Positions 25,217 to 35,344 of a stretch of DNA of 64,000 bases are shown piece after piece. The DNA comes from Odontesthes bonariensis (Eukaryota; Chordata; Actinopteri; Atheriniformes; Atherinopsidae), in assembly GCF_027942865.1 (NCBI RefSeq), contig NC_134515.1:14175227-14239226 (forward strand). The letters run 5' to 3'. A model generated the notes under the pieces. The model did no database searches. It was not told where the DNA came from and was given only the letters and a program-made list of their open reading frames with translations. Each line of letters begins with the position of its first letter. Positions within the stretch are counted from its first letter, which is position 1. Both the position numbers and the translations under genes were made by a program.

Positions 25217-26695
25217 TCACTTCTTTCCTCTGCAGCTTGTGATGGAGTTGAATATCCTGGAGAAGAAGTTTTGAATCCTTTTAAAAGGTTTCTTGTGGGT
25301 TTTTACTTCAACAGGATCAGAGGCTTTCACTTCTTTGCATGCAGTGGATTCATTCTCTGCCGCAGTGAGCTTCTCATGGGTCCCGTCAGTCGTGACGTTT
25401 GCCGATGGTTCACCTTTGCTGACGGCTGTTGCACTCTCAGCTCTGTCTTCAGATTCTTTATCAATAGGATAAAGGGGCCTCACTGTTATAATGGTTCTTC
25501 TGTTCCACCTGCCGTCTTTGGAGCATTTTCCAGCTGACTTCATCTCTGTCTTCCCTCGATGACAACTTTTCAAAGTTGTTTGTTCTGAGTTTAGATAAGA
25601 GGGTTCATTTTCTTTGAAGGAAGAGGCTGGGAGTTTCATAGTGAGGAAATTGTGTCCAAGAGCTTCTCTGGGAGTGATCCGTTTACCCTGATCCACAGTC
25701 AGCATCTGCTTGAGCAGGCTTATAAATGCTTGTGTACATTCAGAGGGATCCAAAGGCTCTGGGTTCATCTTTGGCAGATCATCGAGTGAGTATAGACTGT
25801 TATAGATGCCCTGAAGCTCCTCTGTACTGAAGCCTGTCGCGTTTGTGTATTCAGCTGGTGTATTCAGCCTAAATATACGGTCAGGGGAGTCTTGGACCTG
25901 AGTAAAAAAGTGCTTTACTTTGAATCCTGATTTCAGGAGATCCTTTGTTGGTTGACATTGCAACTGTACAACTATCCTTACCACCTCGTACTCACAGTGT
26001 GTAGGATAGAGATTCTGGCCAAGATACATGTAGGCCAAAGTACATCCAAGAGACCATATATCTATACCTTCATCCATTGGAATCCCCAGGATGATCTCAG
26101 GAGCCCTGTAACCAATAGCCTGAAGGGTGCCTCCCCACCACAGCTTGGATGTCTTTGTAGCCAATCCAAAATCAACCAGCTTTACCTTGTAGGACTGAGA
26201 CTGATGGTTCACAAGCATTATATTGTCTGGCTTTATGTCACCATGAACCATGCTGATGCTTTTCAGTGCGTCCAAAGCCACCAGCATCTGCTGAGCAATC
26301 ACTCTGATATCAGAAACAAGGAGTGGCATGAAATTTTTGCTTTTGATTAGGTCAAAAATACTTAAATCCAGTTTTTCAAAAACCAGACAGAAGTGACCTT
26401 TAAATTTGAAGTGCTCCCTGAACTTCACCAAGTTGTTCTTGTCAGGGTCAAGCTGTCTGAGTTTGTTCAGCATTCTGGCCTCTCTTCTGCCTTCTCTGAA
26501 AAGGTCTTTTCGTATAATTTTCACTGCCACAATCTCTTCTGTATCCAGTTTTGTGCACTTGGCCACTTTTCCAAAACCGCCCTCACCGAGGAAATCATCA
26601 ATGTGGTATCCACTTGAATTTCCAGTCAGAACAACGTTTTTCTGTACAGTATACAGTGGTTTCTCTCTTCTCTTGGTATTTTTTGAAGCTGCCAT
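25217..26695 (-). CDS. Homeodomain-interacting protein kinase-like Ser/Thr kinase, single coding exon
   Basis: 492-aa product from the ATG at 26695 (G at -3 and G at +4); the frame is open 71 codons further, but an acceptor TTTACTTTCAG at about 26883 suggests that part is 5' UTR. Kinase domain about 30-352: GEGGFG loop 38-43, VAVK lysine 59, HGDIKPDN with catalytic Asp153, DFG 175-177, APE 198-200, then IDIWSLGCTLAYMYLG. The CMGC/HIPK signature is clear (HIPKs have HAD rather than HRD). The activation-loop STYLQ tyrosine of HIPKs is replaced: the loop reads GGTLQAIGYRAPE. The long nuclear and homeodomain-binding tails of HIPK1-3 are missing; the C-terminus is hydrophilic and ends in a basic KKPFKRIQNFFSR stretch. 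Fish genomes carry many short HIPK-like genes; this is one, inserted between actr8 and il17rb. Activity looks intact. Confidence 0.9.
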   Translation of the reverse strand: MAASKNTKRREKPLYTVQKNVVLTGNSSGYHIDDFLGEGGFGKVAKCTKLDTEEIVAVKIIRKDLFREGRREARMLNKLRQLDPDKNNLVKFREHFKFKGHFCLVFEKLDLSIFDLIKSKNFMPLLVSDIRVIAQQMLVALDALKSISMVHGDIKPDNIMLVNHQSQSYKVKLVDFGLATKTSKLWWGGTLQAIGYRAPEIILGIPMDEGIDIWSLGCTLAYMYLGQNLYPTHCEYEVVRIVVQLQCQPTKDLLKSGFKVKHFFTQVQDSPDRIFRLNTPAEYTNATGFSTEELQGIYNSLYSLDDLPKMNPEPLDPSECTQAFISLLKQMLTVDQGKRITPREALGHNFLTMKLPASSFKENEPSYLNSEQTTLKSCHRGKTEMKSAGKCSKDGRWNRRTIITVRPLYPIDKESEDRAESATAVSKGEPSANVTTDGTHEKLTAAENESTACKEVKASDPVEVKTHKKPFKRIQNFFSRIFNSITSCRGKK

Positions 26696-26882
26696 TTCTG
26701 AAGGTTGTCTATGGTCAAAAGAATGCAAGTCTTCTCTCAACTCAACGGATCTTCTCCAACAATGGTCATACAAACATGGGAATTTGGTCTGTGCTTGCTG
26801 TGGTTTCAAAGGAATGTTTACATTTGAGTTTTGGTGGCGATGAGGCCACGTTCGGAATACCCCGCCCACCGTTGCTGTGATA

Positions 26883-28392
26883 CTGAAAGTAAACAAAAAT
26901 AAAGACATTTTATGTTATAAGTAACGGGTACAAAGTGGATGTCCAAAAAACAACTTAAAAAAATTGACAACATAATCAAAAATCCGAAAACCTGTCTCGG
27001 GTGAAATGTGCCCACATGGACACGTACAGGTCGCTTAATGACATGACCGGGTGATCGTGTCACGTGGTACAAGCATGAAATACAATAAAATGCCATCAAA
27101 TCATGCTGAAGTTTGAATATAATTCGTGTATTGTTTAAACATGGTTTCAATGCATGAAGTTTCTTGGCGTCCCGCGTGCGCTGACGACCAGCGCTGAATA
27201 TCTGATGATCTCGGAATCATTTTTAAAAAGCGGATGATACGTCAGCATCGTATCTATGTTTACAGAAATATGCACGATTGAGGTCATATCATGGACTGTT
27301 TTTTCCATTTATTGTATTCATCATATTAAGATAAAATGATAATAATGAATTTTGAATGACAGAGGGGCCAGAAGGTTAACTCTGTGATCTAGTGACCCCT
27401 TGTGGTTGTCATATTCTACCAGGGAGAAGTGGGACAACTGGACAACTTCCCAGTCAATCAGAAGGCAAACAAATGTACATGAGCAAAAACGTCTTACTGC
27501 ATTTTACAACAGTGTGTGAATATGATAGTGAAAAAGAATTTCATGGTCTAAAACACTGCACTAAGATATAATATATAAGCGTGTGTGAATGAGTGAAAAA
27601 GACTTGTGCAGGATTAGAAAAGCAGTGTAAAAATACAGTCCATGCATCATTCATATCCGCAACAATCTAAGTCCTTACATTTTTGCAGCGTGGTATTAAG
27701 TAGAACCCATACGGACAACTCAAAAGGGAAAATTCCTGTTTGAGGTCAGAATCTGCTCACAGTGAGGCAACAATTATAAACACCCTTTCAGTTTTTACTA
27801 GATGAACAAATCAAACTGTCATAGGGCAAAGTCTTGAGTATTGTTGTAAGAGGAACCATTTCCTCTTCTGCGGCCCACTTTTTTCAACTGAAGAGATATT
27901 CAAATACTTAAGATGATATACACAAATGCAACAAATGAATAGTTTTTAGGATAGTTTTTATTTCTTAAATATAAATGGGAAAAAAAAGGGCAAACAGAAG
28001 TTGTATTTGTTTTTGAGTCACTTTTGTCTCGGTGCTTGCATACCCCCCCCTTGAACCAGTCTGCCATTTCTCTATCACAATGACAACAGTCAAAACACCA
28101 ACAGATCACGTCTGCTTTTGTTTGCTGTTCTTTGGAAATTCGCTTGTATTTGCCTTTCGCAAGAAGTTATCATAAAACACAGATCAAAACAAACACTGCC
28201 CACTGACAGAGAACATGGGATTTTGTTGTGTGTGTGTGAGAGTAAAAATGAAAGTGTGTAAAACAAGAAGAGGGAGGATGAATTAAATTACTTTTACAAA
28301 AAGGTTAAGATCATGAAAAAACAAGTTATCCACAAATCAACTCTTCTGACCCTCTCATATTTATCTATCAGTCTCAACCTTCTTAAGCGGGT
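26883..28392. other. Spacer between HIPK-like gene and il17rb; il17rb 3' flank
   Basis: No coding sequence recognised. The left part should hold the HIPK-like promoter and any upstream untranslated exon. The right part should hold the il17rb 3' UTR, with a reverse-strand AATAAA candidate near 27957. A run of 8 C lies near 28043. Confidence 0.5.
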
Positions 28393-31300
28393 TCAAACAA
28401 GGTTGAAATCAGATTTAAGCGGTTGCATCTCTCTGGGCTCACCCCCCCTTAGCTGTCCTATAGCTTCCTTTAACTTCACTGTACTATTTTCACTGTAGGA
28501 AATCCCTGGCCTAAACACCAAGTCTAATATCTTTTTCTCCCCCTGCCTGTGAGCCTGAAGAGATCTGCAAAGTTTTTTCAAATCCTTCATCAGACAAAAG
28601 GTCTTGCATGACCTCAGTTCCGGCGGCAAAGCATGTCGATCCTTCTGCTCGCTCAGTTGCACCACCCAGAACTTGGCCAACTCACTGGTGCTCTTTGCAT
28701 GGCCTGCCACCATGTTAAGAATCAGAGGGTAAAGGTCATGAGCTGCAGCTGGGATGGACAGTTCTGGGAGGCCGTGGTTGGGAAGAGAATTGAGCAGCGA
28801 AGAAGCCTGAAGAGGAGAGAGAGAGTGCAAGATATTGATTTTAACAGTTTTAATCAACCCACTCAGTAGTAGCTACCACACACTGTTAACAACACAACTG
28901 TTTAGCCTTGAGCACACTGCTTTAAGAAAGTTTTCTGAGTACTTTCTGTGAGGAATCCACCAATTTTAAAATTCTGCACTAATACTAATGTTAAAAATGA
29001 TCATTTGTCTGATGTTGTATACTCAACAAACAATTTTTTTGTCATTTATTTTTCCATATGTCAGGGAAACAATGAAACCTGCTTTACAAAAAAATAACCA
29101 TACAGTACTGAAAGTATATTTCAGCTTTTCATCAAACACTAAATGAGCACAAATTCATTCACCAAAATGTATGAAAAAAATCTTTTTTATAACCTTTTAC
29201 ACAAAAAAAAGTATTCAAAATTTAACTGTTTCAAAATATTTTTGCTGGCCTGTTAAACTATCACCAACTCAGTGACTTTTCAGTCCTTACATGGTCCCAC
29301 ACAAGTTGTCAGTGCCCAGAAAAAGTAAATTTAAATAAATTTCATCAGTTCCGGGGCATAGTAACAATGGTACAAGCGGGACACACCTAGGGTTGCAAAG
29401 GGGCGGAAAATTTCCGGTAAATTTCCATGGGAAGTTAAGCTTGGGAATTTTGGATATATTCCATATTGGAAACTTTCCATGGGAATGATGGGAATTATGG
29501 GAACTAATGGGAATTTAGGAGAACTAACTGGGAATATATTATATCCAAGCATAAATATAAATAGAATTCATAAGAAAACACCCATACAAAATGTTTTCAA
29601 CAGATATTTCAACAGATTTATTTGTAAGTGGAGTTGAACACGTTCTAATTACTTGTTTCATGGATGAACAAAAACAGGAGTGTTGGGTTCAATATTACCC
29701 ATCCCCTAACCACACTCATTCAAAAATCTTCCTCCAAAACGTCCCATTAAACATGCAAATCTTCCTTCAAGCAATCCTCTGCATTTTTGCTCAGTCAATA
29801 GACTCAAAACTTACTTCACTTTGTTAAGTCAACAGGCTCAAATGTGTGCCTTCAATAGTCTTTGTGCTTCAGGCTCAAAAGTGTGGTCCAGTCTTCTAGA
29901 AATCTTCTGTACATGTGATGGAGGCATGCACAGTGCCAGTAGGGGGTGTGGTCTCAATAGCCATGCAGTAAGCAGTGTGCTCTGTGCATGTGAATGGCAT
30001 GGATATTCAAGTGTATTTGAATAGCATCTGTTTGTTTTTGTCAAGATTATGCTAAAATATACTTTCCTCAACTATATTTAAGTTCCCTAGAAGAGCCAAC
30101 CTTCAATTTAGAAAAAATTCCCAGTTTATTCCCATAAATTCCTATTAATTCCCTTAAATTCCCATGGAAAGTTTCCGTCTTTGAAAATTCCAGGAATTTT
30201 GCAGCCCTAGACACACCAGATAAATATCAACCACTATCATCGGTCAATGCTGTCCTGTTTGCTGACTGCAGTAAACCAGCTGAGTGTGAGGGCATTAATG
30301 CGTCCCTGCTTTTTGTGCTTCTTGATTTAAAGGTGAAGGAGTCTGGTCGATTAAGTGAAATCATGTTGTTAAATCCTAAGACAGCAAAAGGTAATGAATA
30401 CAAAGGAGAGACAACTTACACTCTCTACCTGTGGGGAGACAATGATCACACGGTGTGCACCCTTTTCATGCTCTGCGAGCCATCGCATTGGGCCCAGCTC
30501 TGCGATCTTTTCCTGCTGCCACATGTCGATAGCTACAGTGCAGCCGCCATGCAACTGCAGCATCTCTGCCAGAACCATCACTGCCCTCTGGAAAGCTGAA
30601 TCCTTAGCAGGGTACACCACAAGCACAGACACTGGTACTATGGAAGGTGCAGGCGGGTTGTTGAAGCATAAAGATAAGGTAGGTTTGTGTTTACAAATTT
30701 TATCTGGGAAGCAAAAAAAGAGAAGAAAATATAAGCAAAAGGTCAATGACCTTCTGCAGATTTTGTTCAAAAAATTCTTCCTCTCACTGATTGAATGTAA
30801 ATTCAAGTGTTGTATTTACAGATTACGTAGCAGGAACACAGGGTGGTCAAAGTGGCCAGTAATCCAAAGATGATGACTGTAACAGTCAGGTCTGCAAAGA
30901 CAAACACAAGCACACGTGACACACAGACACATTTTAACAAACATAACATGAGACTTAGCTGATTCGGTGTATGTACAGACAGAGCTTTGAGTAACTATCT
31001 TACATGGAGGAGTGGGCTCAGTAGTGCTCTCAACTAAAGGAGAAAATAAAAAGGACAGTTAAAGATAGAATATCACCACATCATTGTGAAGTATTAAAAC
31101 AAGTACAGTTTCACGATCAGAAAAGAAATAAGTCCCAGGCACTCAAAAGTAGAACAGGAAGAAGGTATTAAATTAAAAAGCCTTTAATGACTTTGGCTAA
31201 TCATAATAAAATGCCAACATGTTTCAACCACCTCCGTGGTCTTCATCAGGGCAAAGCAGAAGACAAAGAATGAACAACGGTTAAAACGGTTTAACCCCAC

Positions 31301-34300
31301 ACCTGGATCAGGTGTATAATTAGTGTGCCACCAATACAATTGGGAGAGTAAGGCGCACCTATCATAGACGGGGGGGGGGGGCATAGATCACAATACAATA
31401 ATTGTTGTCAAAGTTACAGCATGACAAAACAATAAACCCCTTAGATATTCAAAATAGCAAATGGGCAGATAATGACATCAAAACAACATACAGACAAAAT
31501 ATCATAAAAAACATTTAAACTCGATATCTTCATTGAGGCCTGGATACCTAAGCGCATCTAACTGGTGGATCCAAAACGTCTCACGTTGGTTGAGTGTCGC
31601 GCAGTGTCGGAGCTCTTTTGTAGCTAGCATGGTTGCCGCGTTTTTTAAAAAAATGTTTTTTTAAATGAACTTTATTGAAGCATGGTTGCCGCGTCTGTCA
31701 CAGCGGTGTCGCACCGTGACGTCAAAATGACGTTTCAGGCATGGCGCTTCCCTTGAAAAAAAACGGCGCTCGGCGCAGCGCGTTGTCGTGCACCAGTCGA
31801 TTTTTGTAACTTGGCGGCGCCGAGCACAACGAACCGGATGGACCGATGTGAGACCAGGCTCAGTGAGGAGGCGTTTGTACAGGCAGCTGTACGAAACTGC
31901 AGTGAAACAGAACAGGGAGCACATAAACTCCCCAAACTGATGCACAGAGATTGGCAGAACTTTGGGGAAAGAGGGAGAGTTCTGTAAGAATGTGTGGAAG
32001 AAGCTACGGGACAGATACGTGAAGGCAAAGAAGAGGGCAGAGACTCTGTTGATGCCGGGGGCTTCTGACCTTCACCTCTATTAACTGAATTAAAACATTA
32101 AAATGATCCGAAAACTGCAGCAGTATCATTAATTACTGTATTCCTGTTCTTGACAGCGGCATTGTTTTCTTCTCCACTTTCCTGGTTGTAGAGTAGCGGT
32201 AACCTTAACGTAGCAGCGCCACCTATGTGACGGAGAAAATTGCAACTACTGGCGCAACGACTTGCGCCACTATACATGGCGGGCACGAAATTGTGACGTC
32301 ATCAACACCGCTCGCGCTAGCAGACGCGGCAACCATGCTAGAGCCTTAACGGGGGTTCAGGAAAGATCTGTTGCAGATCAGGGTCCGAGTTAATAATGGC
32401 CCAATTATTCCTGATGATCCGTGTAACCTGTTTGGCCTCGGAGCTGTATTGTGTAACAAAAAAGGGGCGAGATTGTTTATTTCGATTAAGGCTCTTTTTA
32501 ATCAGAGTGTCTGAGCGCTTCAGAGCCTGCGCTCTTAACCGGGCTTGCGCCACCGTATCAGGCTTGTAGGCTCTCTTCCTGAAGCGGTCAGTCATGTCAT
32601 TGGCCTGTCTTGCAAACTCTGCCTCATTGCAATACAGTTTCACCTTGGACATCTTTCAACTCCATATGTGCCTTATGGTGTTTGAAATCTCCAGGAACTG
32701 CCATTAATCCTCAACCATTTCAGTCCATTTCATACTGACATGTACTAAGATTTTCTTTCAATAGTCTTAAATACATTTTCTGTGTTTTGTTATTTTTGCA
32801 AACTCACACAGAGCAGAGCCAGCTGACTTGCTCTCAATGGAACTGATTGCTCACCTGTGATTCCCTTAAGAGGCATTGTGGATGTAACACTCACTACAGA
32901 AAATGAAAGAAAGAAAGACTTTAACGTTCGACGTGTGCTGAGTTTTGATGAAAACTGTAGTTTCAATATTATGTGCAATTAGTAAACCATAGTTTTATAG
33001 TAGACATTCCCCACATACTATTGACTCTTAGTATTTTTAAAAGTACTCCACAAATTAATGAAAACTCTCAAATAAAAATATGAATACTGTACACCAGACA
33101 TATCTGTAATGTCTGTTTTTATGCTTAAACATGACTTATTTTTTCTGGGCTACTATAAAGTTGCAAATTGAAAAAAATAATTAAAAACTGTACTTACGCT
33201 GCGTCGCTCTACGCTGGACAACAATTTGGGCAACCTTGGAAGTGGGGCCACTTCCAAGTGGAGGAAGTGGGACATTTTGAACTTCTATTTGGTAGAAGCC
33301 AGGGGTCACTTTTACCAAAACATTAAACCATACCTAGATTTGAAAAGAAGAAAGTATTTGCACTGAATACAAACTTCTCCACGGATCAGCCCCATGCTGT
33401 GCAAACAAATGCTGCTTAAACATATTAAAAAATAATTCACAATTAGTAGTAGTGAAGACCCTGTTCATACCTGCTCAAACCCAGTGAGGTTTGCTTCGGT
33501 AAAAGAAGGACTGTATTGACAATTTTGGGATGGTTCCCCCGAAATTTCCATCCATGTACTTGTCAGGCTATTGATGCTAGCTGCAGAGAAAAAGCACAGG
33601 TTTTATAGACGTCAAAACATCTGCCTGGGTTTTAGATATTACACATCTGTATCCACCACAGGGATCCTATGGGAAGAGACTAACTGTAGTGAAGGTTATT
33701 TATCCATATTTGATCTATTCATTCAAACATGTAACAAGATCTTTAATTCCACATAATTTTGACCACTTTTATGTCTTTCTACCATAAAGGGCTCCTCCTG
33801 TCTCATATCCGCAATGACTTTGATAAACAGGATTGAATATAGGATTTATCTATGAATTTGATCAATTTAGTTATGTTTAAAATTCAGAAAAAAAAAGTTT
33901 AACTATCAGATGACACATTGTATTTTGGCATGTATATAACGCGCACTCAACACAGATGTACAGAATATAAAGTGCAGGATGCTGATGTCAAGTCTGCAGC
34001 GTTTTAAAATGCACTGGGAAAACTATCTTGAAGCCAGAGTCAATAACACCTAAAACTTCTCTCCTACCATCAACGTTAATAGCCCAGCTTATGTTCAGGA
34101 AGTCTTTTTCTCCTTCTTTCACCAGGTTCAGGTTCAGGTCAGCCACCACGGATGGGGGGTTATCACTTGTTGAGGGAAAAGCTAGAACAACAAAAGACTA
34201 TCAACTTCATTATACTGTTATCATTTTCACGTTCTGTTATTCAAATAGCTTTTCAGCTTTAATTAAGCTGCTGAAATATATTGTTATTTCTGTAAAAAAA

Positions 34301-35323
34301 AACAACACAACAACATATACAATAGAATATACAATTATGTCAGAGGCTTTTGATAACAATGGCCTCCTAGAAACCGGATAAAAAGTACTTAAAATGGTCT
34401 AAAATCTTGAGTGTGGCTTCTCCAAATGGGGTGAACAGTAGCATGTTTAAAGTGAGAGTGCAATTTTAATGGCAACTGTGCATTTCAGAGTTGACAGAAA
34501 TATTTCAGTGAAGTGGACCTGTATTGACCGTGAGCAGAAGCCAACATCAAGCTCCCCTTGTTCAGTCTTAAAATGCAAGTCAACTATTTGGCAAGGCAAG
34601 AAACCTATGACAAAGAGAATGATTTTAAAAAGGTGATTTGGCTTGTGACACTAATCAGCAGTCCAATTAAAGGTATGACTTTTCCTCACTTTTGTTGTTG
34701 TTTTTGTTTTTTTACTGTATGTCAATAACAGGACATGACATGTTTTTTAGGCAAGTTTAAACAAGACTTATTAAAAAGACTGACCAGTTATTTTACAGTG
34801 AGACGAGGTTTTGGTGACGGAGGCTGCATAAGCCTGGCAAAAGTGAATAGTAAAATGTTCTGATTTTGTTGAAATCCCAGAGAACATTCACCATTACATT
34901 CAACGCCCCCTGAAGTCATTGTGATTAAATCTGGAGAAGCTTTTTCCAGTTAAATTTAACTTTAAAATTTCAAGTTCGTTAAATATAATACATAAAGCTC
35001 GAAAAACGTATCTAAACATATACATTTTACTTTCATATTAAGTTCTAACTTTATGTTAATTTCGTTAGATTATAGGGGAAATACTGGAGTTTGACACGAT
35101 TAAGAGCAGATTCCCTCCCAAAGAATGAAGAACAAACATAACGCCTACTTACCATAATACTCTTCACACTCCACTCTCTGCAAAGCAATACCAGAAATAA
35201 ATTCAGGTCTAAGGTAATATCAATTTTACTTTCAATCAAAACATAAAGTCAAAATCTTACAATTTGATGTGATGTCACCTGAGCCGCGACATAATAGAGA
35301 AACCCCAGGGTGAATCCCAACAT
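28393..35323 (-). CDS. il17rb: Interleukin-17 receptor B
   Basis: Type I membrane receptor for IL-17 family ligands (IL-17B and IL-17E/IL-25 in mammals), signalling through a cytoplasmic SEFIR domain and Act1. Ten coding exons, in transcript order: 35279-35323, 35153-35177, 34068-34181, 33471-33580, 33198-33333, 32855-32893, 31004-31033, 30820-30891, 30429-30703, 28393-28806. Joins are in frame; 419 aa. It starts with a signal peptide (MLGFTLGFLYYVAAQ), then one fibronectin-III-like region (NISWAINVDAS, PGFYQIEVQNVP). A short stalk with SVTSTMP and STTEPTPP follows, then a membrane segment (LTVTVIIFGLLATLTTL) and the SEFIR domain, split between the last two exons (VSVLVVYPAKDS, MWQQEKIAELGPMRWL, HRVIIVSPQ, SELAKFWVVQLSEQ). 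Human IL17RB has 502 aa; the missing length matches the second ectodomain module. Assignment also rests on the actr8 and chdh neighbours. Confidence 0.92.
29388..30209. mobile_element. 822-bp hAT-type MITE in the last intron of il17rb
   Basis: Perfect 8-bp direct repeats GACACACC lie at 29380-29387 and 30210-30217. The ends are inverted: TAGGGTTGCAAA on the left against TTTTGCAGCCCTA on the right. Sub-terminal GGGAATT/AATTCCC repeats occur near both ends. No transposase is encoded. The 8-bp duplication is diagnostic of hAT. It lies within the intron between the two SEFIR exons. Confidence 0.93.
31130..32655 (-). mobile_element. Penelope-like element fragment, interrupted, in an il17rb intron
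   Basis: The - strand ORF at 32338-32652 (about 104 aa) resembles the C-terminal side of a Penelope-like reverse transcriptase: YCNEAEFARQANDMTDRF, then RIIRNNWAIINSDPDL. About 31520-31620 (-) encodes a segment with NQRETFWIHQLDALRYPGLN, like the end of the GIY-YIG endonuclease domain. The region 31130-31260 carries a TTCATCAGGG stretch near a block typical of element ends. Most of the element is gone, and a DNA transposon sits in the middle. The host is the intron between exons 6 and 7 of il17rb. Confidence 0.72.
31628..32337. mobile_element. 710-bp DNA transposon nested in the Penelope-like fragment
   Basis: Inverted ends CATGGTTGCCGCG and CGCGGCAACCATG are flanked on both sides by CTAG (31624-31627 and 32338-32341). 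A partial second copy of the end (GCATGGTTGCCGCGTCTG) lies at about 31679. The + strand encodes a remnant around CKNVWKKLRDRYVKAKKRAE near 31985-32045, which resembles the MADF/Myb-like protein of PIF/Harbinger elements. The Penelope-like match stops on both sides at this element, so it inserted later. Confidence 0.8.
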
Positions 35324-35344
35324 CTTCAGCTCCTGTCTCACCTA

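Noticed and set aside
26696-26908. 71-residue N-terminal extension of the HIPK-like protein
   Set aside because: A good splice acceptor lies within it, the first residues would come from intron, and the ATG at 26695 has a strong start context.
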